Shown here piece after piece: positions 23,833 through 31,414 of a stretch of 34,112 bases of DNA; position 1 is the stretch's first letter; each line of letters begins with the position of its first letter. Both the position numbers and the translations under genes were made by a program. This DNA is from Arthrobacter globiformis NBRC 12137 (GTDB lineage Bacteria; Actinomycetota; Actinomycetes; Actinomycetales; Micrococcaceae), in the NCBI RefSeq assembly GCF_000238915.1, contig NZ_BAEG01000023.1:1-34112 (forward strand). The letters are read 5' to 3'. Under the pieces are notes generated by a model. It worked only from the letters and a program-made list of their open reading frames with translations, was not told where the DNA came from and made no database searches.

Positions 23833-24815
23833 AGCGGCAGGACCTTCTTGAAGTCCGCTTCCTGTCCTGCCCAGAACGTCTGGTAGTCCTTGCCGGAGAG
23901 GTAGCTGGTCTGCAGGCCGAGGTCGTTCATCTTCTTGACGACCTCCGGGTCCTCGATGGCCTTCTGGAGGGCGGCCTCGAGCTTCTTGGCGACGGCGTCC
24001 GGAAGGCCGGCGGGGGCGGAGTAACCGCGGGCGGTGCCGGCTTCGACGTCGTAACCGCTTTCCTTGAACGTGGGAACGTCCGGCAGGGACGGGGACCGCT
24101 CGGTGGTCATGATGCCCAGGACCCGGGCCTTGTTCTGCTTGGTCAGGTCGGTGACGTCGCTGACATTGGCAACCAGGATGTCGACGTGCTTGCCGAGGAA
24201 CGCCGTGGTGGCCTGGGAGGCCCCTTCGGAGAAGTGGACCGGCGCGAATTCGGCGCCGGTGGTTTCCTGGATCTGGGCCAGCGCGAAGTGTTCGCCGGTC
24301 TGCAGGCCGGTGGTGCTCGCGGTGAGGGACTTGGGGTTGGCCTTGGCGGCGTCGAGCAGTTCCTTCAGCGTCTTGTACGGGCTGCCCGGCTGGACGGCGA
24401 TGACGGCCGGGTCAATGACTTGGCGGCCCAGCGGCTGGAAGCTGTTGCGCGTGTATTTTGCGCCGCGGCTGGGGTCCAGCGGGAATACGACGACAGACGG
24501 GGAGCCGGTGGCTCCTATGGTGTAGCCGTCAGGCTTGGCGCTGGTCAGCTGGGTGTAGCCGATCTGGCCGCCGGCACCGGGCTTGTTGATGACCTCGACG
24601 TTGGTGCCGAGTTCCTTCTCCAGGACGGGCTGGACCAGGCGGGCCGCGGTGTCCACGGCGCCACCGGAGGAGAAGGCGACGATGAGGTCGATGGACTTTC
24701 CCTTCTTGGGGAAGTCGCCGCCGGCAGCGGAGGTTGCGCCGGCGTTGGCGCCGCACCCGGTGAGGGCGAGCAGGGCAGCAGCGGCGATGGCCGCGGTGAT
24801 TTTGGTGCGTGACAA
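23814..24815 (-). CDS. tctC: Tripartite tricarboxylate transporter substrate-binding lipoprotein TctC
   Basis: A 333-residue exported binding protein of the TctC/Bug family, which captures carboxylates outside the membrane. A lipoprotein signal ends at LTGC with C21 as lipidated residue. The mature part has the family markers IDLIVAFSSGGAVDTAARL, INKPGAGGQIGY, KPDGYTIG, DVPTFKESGYD and APAGLP. The start is TTG at 24815, supported by GGAG 6-7 bases upstream and by the signal peptide beginning there. It is third in the order tctB-tctA-tctC on the minus strand. Confidence 0.93.
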   Translation of the reverse strand: MSRTKITAAIAAAALLALTGCGANAGATSAAGGDFPKKGKSIDLIVAFSSGGAVDTAARLVQPVLEKELGTNVEVINKPGAGGQIGYTQLTSAKPDGYTIGATGSPSVVVFPLDPSRGAKYTRNSFQPLGRQVIDPAVIAVQPGSPYKTLKELLDAAKANPKSLTASTTGLQTGEHFALAQIQETTGAEFAPVHFSEGASQATTAFLGKHVDILVANVSDVTDLTKQNKARVLGIMTTERSPSLPDVPTFKESGYDVEAGTARGYSAPAGLPDAVAKKLEAALQKAIEDPEVVKKMNDLGLQTSYLSGKDYQTFWAGQEADFKKVLPLVQKKD

Positions 24816-24867
24816 GTTCTTCTCCTTCGAAGAGGCTGATTGTTTGTTGGGGGGAGTGCGGGCGGGT

Positions 24868-26367
24868 TTAGGTTTCGGGGTCGTCCATCAGGGCTTTGGG
24901 CTTGCGGAGCTTCAGCAGCGGGCTGCAGATGATCAGGACGCCGAGGATGATCAGGACCAGGGAAATCGGGCGGTTGAGGAAGATGCTGAAGTCGCCCTGG
25001 GAGATTTCCAGCGATTCACGCAGCGACCGTTCCATCAGCGGACCCAGGACCAGGGTGAGGACCATGGGGGCCAGCGGGATCTCCAGGTGCCGGAGGGCCA
25101 GCCCCAGCAGGCCGAAACCGATCATCACGAAGACGTCGAAGACGCTGAAGTTGATGGTGTAGGCGCCGATGACCATGAACAGCAGGATCAGCGCGGTCAG
25201 GATCGGAGCCGGGACCCGCAGGATCGAGGTCCACAAACCCACCAGCGGGACGTTCAGCAGCACCAGCAGAAGGTTGCCGATAAAGAGGCTGGCGATGATC
25301 GCCCAGGCGATCTCGGAGTGCTCGGTGAACAGCGTCGGTCCCGGCGTCAGGCCCTGCTGAAGGAAGGCCCCCATCAGGACGGCGATGGTCGGGGAAGCGG
25401 GGATGCCGAGGGTGAACAGCGGGATGAGCGCGGCGTTGGCGTGGGCATTGTTGGCAGTTTCCGGCCCGGCAACACCTTCGACGGCGCCCTTGCCCAGCTC
25501 GTTGCGGTGCCTGGAGAACTTCTTCTCGGCGCCGTAGGAGAGCAGGGATGCGACCGATCCGGTCATGCCCGGGATCAGGCCGAGTCCGAAGCCGATGCCG
25601 GTTCCGCGGGCCATGGACGGTGCGCTGCGGCGCCATTCCTTGCCGGTGGGCAGCAGCGAGCGGAGCCCGGGGGCGTGCACCACGGTCGACTCGCCCTTCC
25701 GGTAGGAGAGGATCTCGGACAGGCCGAAGACGCCGACGATGACAGCCACGAAGCTCACGCCGTCCAGGAGCCGGTCCATGCCGAACGTGAAGCGGGGTGC
25801 GCCGGCGACGGGGTCGATGCCGACCATGGAGATCAGCAGGCCCAGGGCTCCGGAGATCAGGGCCTTGACCATGGATTTGCCGGCCAGCGCCACGAGCAGG
25901 GAGATGCCGACGACCATGAGGGCGAAGAATTCCGGCGGACCGACGAGCAGGCCGAGCTCGCCCAGCGGTTTGGCGGCGGCAACGAGTCCGAGGGTGGCGA
26001 TGGTGCCGCCGACGAAGGAGCCGATGGCGGCGATGGTGAGGGCCGCTCCGGCCTTGCCCATCTTTGTCATCGCATGGCCGTCAATGGTGGTGATGGCCGA
26101 CGCCGCCTCACCCGGGGTGTTCAGCAGCACGCTGGTGATGGTTCCCCCGTAGGCCGTGCCGTAGAAGATGGCGCAGAGCATGATGATTGAGCCGGTGGGG
26201 TCCATGTTCAGCGTGAGCGGGATGAGCAGGGCGACGCCGGCCACCGGGCCGATGCCCGGCAGGACGCCGATCACGGTGCCCAGGAGGCAGCCCAAGAACG
26301 CGAAGATGAGGTTCTGCCAGGTCAGGGCGGCCGCGAAGCCGTTCAGCAATTCATTGAGGGTGTCCAT
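24868..26367 (-). CDS. tctA: Tripartite tricarboxylate transporter large permease TctA
   Basis: A 499-residue integral membrane protein with about 12 helices, the main carrier subunit of the TTT system. Hallmarks include IGVLPGIGPVAGVALLIP, the segment YGGTITSVLLNTPGEAAS, and the second-half repeat LGLIPGMTGSVASLLSYG plus GIPASPTIAVLMGA. The ATG follows the tctB stop by 2 bp, with no strong ribosome site of its own, so it is probably translated by coupling. Length is normal for TctA. Confidence 0.93.
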   Translation of the reverse strand: MDTLNELLNGFAAALTWQNLIFAFLGCLLGTVIGVLPGIGPVAGVALLIPLTLNMDPTGSIIMLCAIFYGTAYGGTITSVLLNTPGEAASAITTIDGHAMTKMGKAGAALTIAAIGSFVGGTIATLGLVAAAKPLGELGLLVGPPEFFALMVVGISLLVALAGKSMVKALISGALGLLISMVGIDPVAGAPRFTFGMDRLLDGVSFVAVIVGVFGLSEILSYRKGESTVVHAPGLRSLLPTGKEWRRSAPSMARGTGIGFGLGLIPGMTGSVASLLSYGAEKKFSRHRNELGKGAVEGVAGPETANNAHANAALIPLFTLGIPASPTIAVLMGAFLQQGLTPGPTLFTEHSEIAWAIIASLFIGNLLLVLLNVPLVGLWTSILRVPAPILTALILLFMVIGAYTINFSVFDVFVMIGFGLLGLALRHLEIPLAPMVLTLVLGPLMERSLRESLEISQGDFSIFLNRPISLVLIILGVLIICSPLLKLRKPKALMDDPET

Positions 26368-26369
26368 GT

Positions 26370-26873
26370 CTAGAGTCCGATCAGGTTCAGGACGGGAATA
26401 GATGAGACAGGCAGGGCCACGTTCAGTCCGTAGTTGAAGGCGTAGAAAGCTCCGACGCTTCCGGCCAGGGCGGTGAGCAGGGCGGACAGCCAGCCCCGCT
26501 TCCCCCGGATCTTCAGGTGGTACATCAGGAAGAGGAACATGCTCAGCTGGAAGCCGAGCAGGTCCAGCAACGCTGCCAGCAGCACAAGGCTGACGACGAC
26601 GGCGAGCACCAGTCCGCCGTCGGCCTTGTCACCTGCCGCGCTGGGGCGCCTGAGCTCCTGAAGCAGCCACAGGACTGACATCGAGGCGAGCACCGCGCCC
26701 ATGGCGAACGGGAACAGTCCGGGGCCGGGACCCAGCGAGGTCCAGAGGCCCAGGCCCACTGAGCTGACAAGTACATAGGCGCCCAGTGCCCCGAAGGCGG
26801 CGATCCCGGCCAGGACGCTGCGCGCTGGCCTCGTCCGGGCGGGGGACTGGGTCATGGTCGACTCCGTTGTCAT
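26370..26873 (-). CDS. tctB: Tripartite tricarboxylate transporter small permease TctB
   Basis: A 167-residue membrane protein with four hydrophobic helices, as in TctB, the small TTT subunit. WTSLGPGPGLFPFAMG near the first loop is typical of the family. The ATG at 26873 is preferred because GGAAGG lies 7 bases before it; an in-frame ATG at 26888 would place that site inside the coding region. It is the first gene of the minus-strand operon, facing iclR across a 120-bp gap with two operators. Confidence 0.88.
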   Translation of the reverse strand: MTTESTMTQSPARTRPARSVLAGIAAFGALGAYVLVSSVGLGLWTSLGPGPGLFPFAMGAVLASMSVLWLLQELRRPSAAGDKADGGLVLAVVVSLVLLAALLDLLGFQLSMFLFLMYHLKIRGKRGWLSALLTALAGSVGAFYAFNYGLNVALPVSSIPVLNLIGL

Positions 26874-26891
26874 CAAAATGCCTTCCAATTG

Positions 26892-26908
26892 CTTTCATAG
26901 AATGAAAG
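26892..26908. promoter_or_regulatory. IclR-type operator 1 (tctB side)
   Basis: CTTTCAT-AGA-ATGAAAG is a perfect inverted repeat with 7-bp arms and a 3-base spacer. It covers the likely -10 element of the tctB promoter (TATGAA on the minus strand, 26899-26894), so binding there should block or modulate the transporter operon. Confidence 0.65.
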
Positions 26909-26921
26909 TGTCTTACGTCAG
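26894..26921 (-). promoter_or_regulatory. Candidate tctB operon promoter
   Basis: On the minus strand CTGACG (26921-26916), a 16-base spacer and TATGAA (26899-26894) form a modest promoter. The transcript would start near 26887, just before the tctB ribosome site. A better -35-like TTGACA at 26955-26950 has no well-spaced -10 partner. Confidence 0.4.
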
Positions 26922-26975
26922 AAGAAATAGTGACACGGCCCACAGGCGCTGTCAAGCGGGTAGGTAGGGACAGAA

Positions 26976-26992
26976 CTTACATAGAATGAAAG
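26976..26992. promoter_or_regulatory. IclR-type operator 2 (iclR side)
   Basis: CTTACAT-AGA-ATGAAAG is the same palindrome as operator 1 with one arm mismatch. It ends one base before the iclR ATG and covers TAGAAT (26982-26987), the probable -10 element. That hexamer is followed by six bases and then the ATG, so iclR is likely leaderless and autoregulated. Confidence 0.63.
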
Positions 26993-26993
26993 A

Positions 26994-27794
26994 ATGACGG
27001 TCACCAATGCGCAGCCCGGTACTGCAGCGGACGACGGCGGCAAGCCCTCCAACATGCGCTCGCTGTCGCGGGCGTTGGAGGTGTTTGCCGAACTGCAGCG
27101 GGCGGACCGCCCCCAGCGGCTCAGCGATCTGGCACGGAACTGCGGCATGAGCCTGCCCACCACGCTGCGCATCCTGCGCGTGCTGCAGGATTTCGGCATG
27201 GTCAGCCAGACGGACAAGACCTACCGGATCGGACCGGCCGTGCTGCCAGCGGCGCGCAGCTACATTGAGAACGATCCCCTGGTCACTGCATCCCGCCCGG
27301 TGCTCCAGCAGGTGGCGGCGCAGACCGGAATGACCGCGTCCCTCTACACCCGTCTGGGTTTTGAACGCATCCTGGTGGTCCGCGTCGACGGCGACGCCCC
27401 GCTCCGGTATGACATGCCGCTCGGCAAGCGGCTTCCCCTGACCGTCGGCGCGGCCGGCAAGGTCCTGCTGGCCGGTGCGTCGGACCAGCATCTTCAGGAA
27501 GTGGTGCAGGGGGCGGTCGCGGCCGGACACGAAAAGCCCACCTTCAGCCTGGCCGAGCTCAAGGCCCGCCTGCCGGAGCCCGGAACGGACTACGCCTACT
27601 CGGCCGACGAGCGCGCCACCGGAGTGCTCTCGGTGGCGATCGCCATCAACCGGTCCGGGCTGCTGCCGAGCGAATCGATTGCGCTGACCAGCCCGGTGGA
27701 GGCCGCCACCGAGGAGGGGCTGAAGGCAGGCGTCCCCGAACTGCGGCGCGCAGCAAACCGGCTCTCTGAACTGCTGGAGGGCACCGTCTACTAG
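26994..27794 (+). CDS. IclR-family transcriptional regulator
   Basis: A 266-residue IclR protein. Residues ~20-75 form the winged helix-turn-helix (MRSLSRALEVFAELQ, LPTTLRILRVLQDFGMV); the rest is the effector-binding domain with RLPLTVGAAGKVLLAG and GVLSVAIAINR. It is divergent from the tct operon and the two palindromes between them are the natural binding sites. The effector is probably the imported acid or an intermediate. The ATG at 26994 is chosen because the -10 element sits at the leaderless distance. Confidence 0.93.
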   Translation: MTVTNAQPGTAADDGGKPSNMRSLSRALEVFAELQRADRPQRLSDLARNCGMSLPTTLRILRVLQDFGMVSQTDKTYRIGPAVLPAARSYIENDPLVTASRPVLQQVAAQTGMTASLYTRLGFERILVVRVDGDAPLRYDMPLGKRLPLTVGAAGKVLLAGASDQHLQEVVQGAVAAGHEKPTFSLAELKARLPEPGTDYAYSADERATGVLSVAIAINRSGLLPSESIALTSPVEAATEEGLKAGVPELRRAANRLSELLEGTVY

Positions 27795-27815
27795 TGCAGG
27801 AAAGGCGGGAGTCTG

Positions 27816-28700
27816 ATGGCAGGAATGCCGCCGGCCACCATCGAAGTGAGTGACGCCGTCGTCCACGCCCTCATCAGGGCCCAGCGGCCGGACCTCTCAG
27901 GCCGCTCTTTGGTGCGCATTGCCAATGGCTGGGACAACGCGACCTTCCGCCTCGGTGACGATCTGGCGGTCCGGGTGCCGCGCCGGGCCGAAGCCGTGCC
28001 GCTGATCCTGCATGAGCAGCAGTACCTTCCCAGTATTGCGAACCGGACCCCGGTTCCGGTTCCCGTGCCCGTCCATGCCGGCAGCCCGACGTCGGACTTT
28101 CCCTGGCCCTGGAGCATCGTGCGGTGGGTTCCCGGCGCACCGGCGGTCGAGGCCGGGCCGGCGGACCGTGCGCCGGCCGTTGATGGCCTGGCCGCCTTTC
28201 TCAGGTCGCTTAACGTGCCCGCGGATGAAGGGGTCCCAGTGAATCCGCTCCGCGGGGTCCCACTGGCGGACCGGAACGCGGCAGTGCGGGAACGGCTTGG
28301 GGACCGGGAACGCTACCCGCAGGCGGCAGGGCTGAGGGAAGTGTGGGCGCAGGCCTGTGCGGTTCCCGTATGGGACGGTCCGGCGATGATGCTCCACGGG
28401 GACCTGCATCCGGCCAACATCCTCCTGGCGGCCGACGGATCGCTGGCCGGCGTGATTGACTTCGGCGACGTGGGGGCCGGGGATCCCGCCGTCGACCTTG
28501 CCGTGGGCTGGTTGATGTTCGACGCCGGCGCCCGCCAGCGCTTCATCGGCGCCTTTGGCTCTTCGGTGGACCGGGGAACCTGGATGCGCGCCCGCGGCTG
28601 GGCCCTCGTCCTGTCTACCGCCATGCTGAGCAACTCCGACGACAATCCCCGGATGTTCTCCGTGGGGGAGTTCGGGATCCGGCAGGTCCTGGCGCGCTGA
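27816..28700 (+). CDS. Aminoglycoside phosphotransferase (APH)-family kinase-like protein
   Basis: A 294-residue protein of the APH/choline-kinase fold. N-terminal NGWDNATFRLGDDLAVRVPRR resembles the nucleotide-binding part, the catalytic loop is LHGDLHPANILL, and the metal site is VIDFGDVGAGDPAVDLA. All key residues are present, so it should be an active kinase on a small molecule. Family members include antibiotic kinases but also many with metabolic or unknown substrates; resistance should not be assumed. GGGAG precedes the ATG. It is 21 bp after iclR and may be co-transcribed. Confidence 0.86.
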   Translation: MAGMPPATIEVSDAVVHALIRAQRPDLSGRSLVRIANGWDNATFRLGDDLAVRVPRRAEAVPLILHEQQYLPSIANRTPVPVPVPVHAGSPTSDFPWPWSIVRWVPGAPAVEAGPADRAPAVDGLAAFLRSLNVPADEGVPVNPLRGVPLADRNAAVRERLGDRERYPQAAGLREVWAQACAVPVWDGPAMMLHGDLHPANILLAADGSLAGVIDFGDVGAGDPAVDLAVGWLMFDAGARQRFIGAFGSSVDRGTWMRARGWALVLSTAMLSNSDDNPRMFSVGEFGIRQVLAR

Positions 28701-28727
28701 TCCGGCGTTTTGCGCGGGCCGGGGCGG

Positions 28728-28733
28728 TAGGGT
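28728..28733 (+). promoter_or_regulatory. -10 element of the VOC gene, leaderless
   Basis: TAGGGT is followed by seven bases and then ATG at 28741, again fitting leaderless transcription. No -35 is obvious. Confidence 0.35.
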
Positions 28734-28740
28734 GAGGCCC

Positions 28741-29145
28741 ATGGAGATGCGCCTTGAAGTTGTGCAAGTGCCGGTAGCCGACGTGGACGCGGCGAAATCG
28801 TTCTACGTGGAGAAGCTGGGCTTCCTCCTGGACCACGACGTGGAGCACATCCCCGGGATGAGGGTCGTGCAGCTGACGCCGCCTGGTTCTGCTGCCTCGA
28901 TCGTCATCGGGACGGGCATGACCAGCATGGCGCCGGGGAGCCTCGAAGGGCTGCAGCTCGTCGTACCCGACATTGACGCCGTCCGCGCCGAGCTGCAGGA
29001 GCGCGGCGCCGGCATCAGCGACGTCCAGGACATGGGCGGGGTGAAGTTCGCCTTCCTCAGCGACCCGGACGGCAACCGCTGGGTCATCCAGGGGGCGACG
29101 CCTCCCGAGGTCAAGAGCGCGCACCTGGACCCAGCCGCGTCGTAG
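28741..29145 (+). CDS. VOC (glyoxalase/bleomycin-resistance-fold) family protein
   Basis: A 134-residue single-unit protein with two beta-alpha-beta-beta-beta modules: VVQVPVADVDAAKSFYVEKLGF at the start and LQLVVPDIDAVRAELQERGAG, then FLSDPDGNRWVIQ at the end. The last motif is the signature second half of VOC proteins. Such proteins may be glyoxalases, dioxygenases or isomerases, or bind drugs; the specific role is not readable. ATG at 28741 is preferred over a GTG at 28732 because of the promoter position. Confidence 0.87.
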   Translation: MEMRLEVVQVPVADVDAAKSFYVEKLGFLLDHDVEHIPGMRVVQLTPPGSAASIVIGTGMTSMAPGSLEGLQLVVPDIDAVRAELQERGAGISDVQDMGGVKFAFLSDPDGNRWVIQGATPPEVKSAHLDPAAS

Positions 29146-29391
29146 AGGTGCAGCCGCCTCGTAGCTGCCTGGCGCTGCGCCGTCGCTTTTCGTGACGAGG
29201 ACATATTCGACTGCGAGGGCAAGGGCGCCTCCGGGTCTACGAACCCGACCCGCTCATCGTGCGGCGTGGCCGGGAGGACGTGGGCGACCGATCGGCCTCG
29301 TTCGGGTCAGCCGCCCCTACCCACCCGTAACCACGCGGCGTTAGGATGCCGTGTGACTTTCACCCATGGATAAGGCACTGCTGCCGGAACG

Positions 29392-30036
29392 TCAGTTGCG
29401 CCCCTGCCAGGTGCAAATGTCCACCACATTCCCTTCGGGGTCGATGAGGGACACCCACGCCGGCGCATAACGGTCGCCCAGGACACGGCCGCCGGCGGCC
29501 ACGATCGCGTCTATGCGCGCCTGCGCCTGGTCGTGCGGGACCGAGACGTCCATGTGGATACGGTTGCGCGGCGGAACGAACTCCTTGTCCTGGAACCACG
29601 CGGGCGGGCCGATGAGGTTGGGTTCGATGAGGTCCTCGTCCCCGACGGCGACGTAGCCCAGCGCAGCCCGCCAGAACTCCATCACGGCCGGTCGGTCCGC
29701 GGTGTCGAACGCGAGCTGCACGTGCTGCACGGCGGAGGGATCCGACTTCAGCCGCAGCCGGGTGGCAATGCCGGAGATGCTGCGGGCAAGCTCGAGGTCG
29801 CGGTCGCTCAGGCCCACGCCCGGTGTGATGACCTGGACTGTCACCGTGTCCGGTCTGAGGTCCACGAGCGGGGCATGGCCCATGGCTTCGGCGGCCTCTG
29901 CGATCGCGGCAACAAACTTCGCCCCGGTGGCAAAGTCGCCTGTCTCATAAAGTGCTTTCGCACCCCAGAACAGCACCCGCCACTCCGCGACGCCGTCGGC
30001 GGAAGAGAACTCTGCATCGGAAATCCCTGTTGCCAT
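29392..30036 (-). CDS. Fusion of a pterin-4a-carbinolamine-dehydratase-like domain and a VOC domain
   Basis: A 214-residue protein. Residues 1 to ~95 resemble pterin-4a-carbinolamine dehydratase (DFATGAKFVAAIAEAAEAMG, then HAPLVDLRPDTVTVQV and GLSDRDLELARSISGIA). Residues ~100-214 form a VOC domain ending in WVSLIDPEGNVVDICTW. In active dehydratases the histidines form HHP and a later His; here they read GHAP and a Pro (VITP), so catalysis is doubtful. The start at 30036 is the first ATG that gives the dehydratase-like N-terminus. Fused proteins of this type are common in actinobacteria but lack a proven function. Confidence 0.85.
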   Translation of the reverse strand: MATGISDAEFSSADGVAEWRVLFWGAKALYETGDFATGAKFVAAIAEAAEAMGHAPLVDLRPDTVTVQVITPGVGLSDRDLELARSISGIATRLRLKSDPSAVQHVQLAFDTADRPAVMEFWRAALGYVAVGDEDLIEPNLIGPPAWFQDKEFVPPRNRIHMDVSVPHDQAQARIDAIVAAGGRVLGDRYAPAWVSLIDPEGNVVDICTWQGRN

Positions 30037-30154
30037 GCCCCCACTATTCGGACTCCGGCGGCGCCGGTCAATGGGGCCGTCCCGGCAGCTAGTAGGCTTC
30101 CTTGGGTTGGCTTCACGCCGATGCATTATTGGGGAATTTATTGGGGGAAATTTC

Positions 30155-31372
30155 ATGAAGTACCGCTGGGCCACGTTCACTGCCGTTTTCGGAGCAATGT
30201 TGTGCCTCGGTTCCGCGCCGGCAGTCGCGGCACCTGATGAAGGAACAATCTCTGTCGACGGCGCACCCGTGCGGGTGGCCATTGCGGCGGACGGCACGGC
30301 CTACCTCGGCAATTACGGCCAGGGCGGCGGCATCTTCGTGGTTCCCCCCGGCGCCACCAAGCCGTCCCGCACCATCAGCACCGGAGGCCACATCACCACG
30401 GGGCTCGGGCTCGGCCCGGACGGCACCCTGTATGTGGCCACGGCAGACGGTGACCAAAGCGCCGTCGGGGTTGTTCCGGCCGGAGCTACAGACATGGCGC
30501 GGACCATTCCGGTGTCCGCCGGGTTCCATCCGCTCGCCGTCGGACCGGACGGAACGGTATACGTCGCCAACTCCACTGGAAACACCGTCTCAGTCATTGC
30601 GCCGCAGGGGACGGCGGTGGATCGGACCGTCAAGGTCGGGGCAGGCCCGGCGGAAATAGCGGTGGCAAAGGACGGAACCGCGTTCGTGTCCAACCAGACT
30701 GCTGGCACTGTCTCCGTGATCCCGGCAGGGGCGGACGCCGTCTCAAAGACCATCGAGCTGGTCTCGGACACCGGAACGTCCCAGGAACCGCACGGGATCG
30801 CTGCCGGACCAGACGGAACCGTCTACGTGGCCAACATCAAGTCCAATGACATTGCCGTCATCAAAGCCGGCGCCGACACCGTGGCTGAGCGGATCTACGT
30901 CGAGGGAGGGCCGCAGGACGTGACCGTCGCACCGGACGGCTCCCTGTACGTGACGAGCCTGCTGACCCAGAAGCTCTCCGTCATCCGTCCCCACGCCAAG
31001 GACGTGGGAGGTTCCATCTCCACCGACGGCGGCCCCGGTCACCTGGCGGTGGCACCCGACGGTTCGGTCATCGTGATCAGCCCCGGATCCGGCCCCGGAC
31101 AGGGCTCGGTGGTCCGGTATTCCGCCGAAGCACTGGCGGCAACGCCGCTTGCGTCCGGGGCGTCGACGGCGGCAGCACCGGCCGCAACCCCGGCTCCCGA
31201 AGCGGCGTCGCAACCAGCCGCCGGAGCACAACCGTCCGCCGGTTCCCGGAACGCCCTGCTCGCCGTGGCCGGCGGGGTGGCGGCAGTCGTCGTCGGCGTC
31301 GCTGTTTGGATTCTGCTGAAAGGCCGACGCCGGAAGGCCGGGCTGGCTGCCGGCGCCAGCCAGGCGGGGTAG
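30155..31372 (+). CDS. Surface-anchored YncE-like beta-propeller protein
   Basis: A 405-residue exported protein. The N-terminus (MKYRWATFTAVFGAM) is a Sec signal peptide cleaved near residue 25 (AVA). About seven repeats of the type GPDGTVYVANS..NTVSVI form a YVTN/NHL-type propeller. A linker rich in Ala and Pro follows, then a membrane helix at about residues 368-388 and a cytoplasmic KGRRRK. The propeller therefore sits outside the cell on a C-terminal anchor. GGGGGA is 6 bases before the ATG. Ligand unknown. Confidence 0.85.
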   Translation: MKYRWATFTAVFGAMLCLGSAPAVAAPDEGTISVDGAPVRVAIAADGTAYLGNYGQGGGIFVVPPGATKPSRTISTGGHITTGLGLGPDGTLYVATADGDQSAVGVVPAGATDMARTIPVSAGFHPLAVGPDGTVYVANSTGNTVSVIAPQGTAVDRTVKVGAGPAEIAVAKDGTAFVSNQTAGTVSVIPAGADAVSKTIELVSDTGTSQEPHGIAAGPDGTVYVANIKSNDIAVIKAGADTVAERIYVEGGPQDVTVAPDGSLYVTSLLTQKLSVIRPHAKDVGGSISTDGGPGHLAVAPDGSVIVISPGSGPGQGSVVRYSAEALAATPLASGASTAAAPAATPAPEAASQPAAGAQPSAGSRNALLAVAGGVAAVVVGVAVWILLKGRRRKAGLAAGASQAG

Positions 31373-31379
31373 CGGGCTG

Positions 31380-31385
31380 TAACAT
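31380..31385 (+). promoter_or_regulatory. Possible -10 element of the second lacI gene
   Basis: TAACAT lies 29 bases before the GTG start and fits TANNNT. The -35 region lies inside the end of the propeller gene and is not distinctive. Confidence 0.28.
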
Positions 31386-31414
31386 CGATCCCATCCGACG
31401 TTGAAAGGGGAGCA

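Noticed and set aside
24583..26190. A 535-codon frame opposite tctA and tctC
   Set aside because: Its composition (Asp, Gly, Gln, Glu, His) is that of a shadow frame, and both tctA and tctC are unmistakable on the other strand.
27816..28700. Antibiotic resistance gene call for the APH-family protein
   Set aside because: The kinase motifs are generic to a large superfamily; nothing in the sequence or context indicates an antibiotic substrate.
29146..29391. Possible decayed gene in the 246-bp gap between the VOC gene and the fusion gene
   Set aside because: All frames are broken and no recognisable domain piece was seen; I found no clear hairpin or promoter either.
30121..30237. Possible short upstream frame rich in Tyr and Trp before the propeller gene
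   Set aside because: It starts in the leader without its own ribosome site and overlaps the gene in another frame; nothing supports translation.
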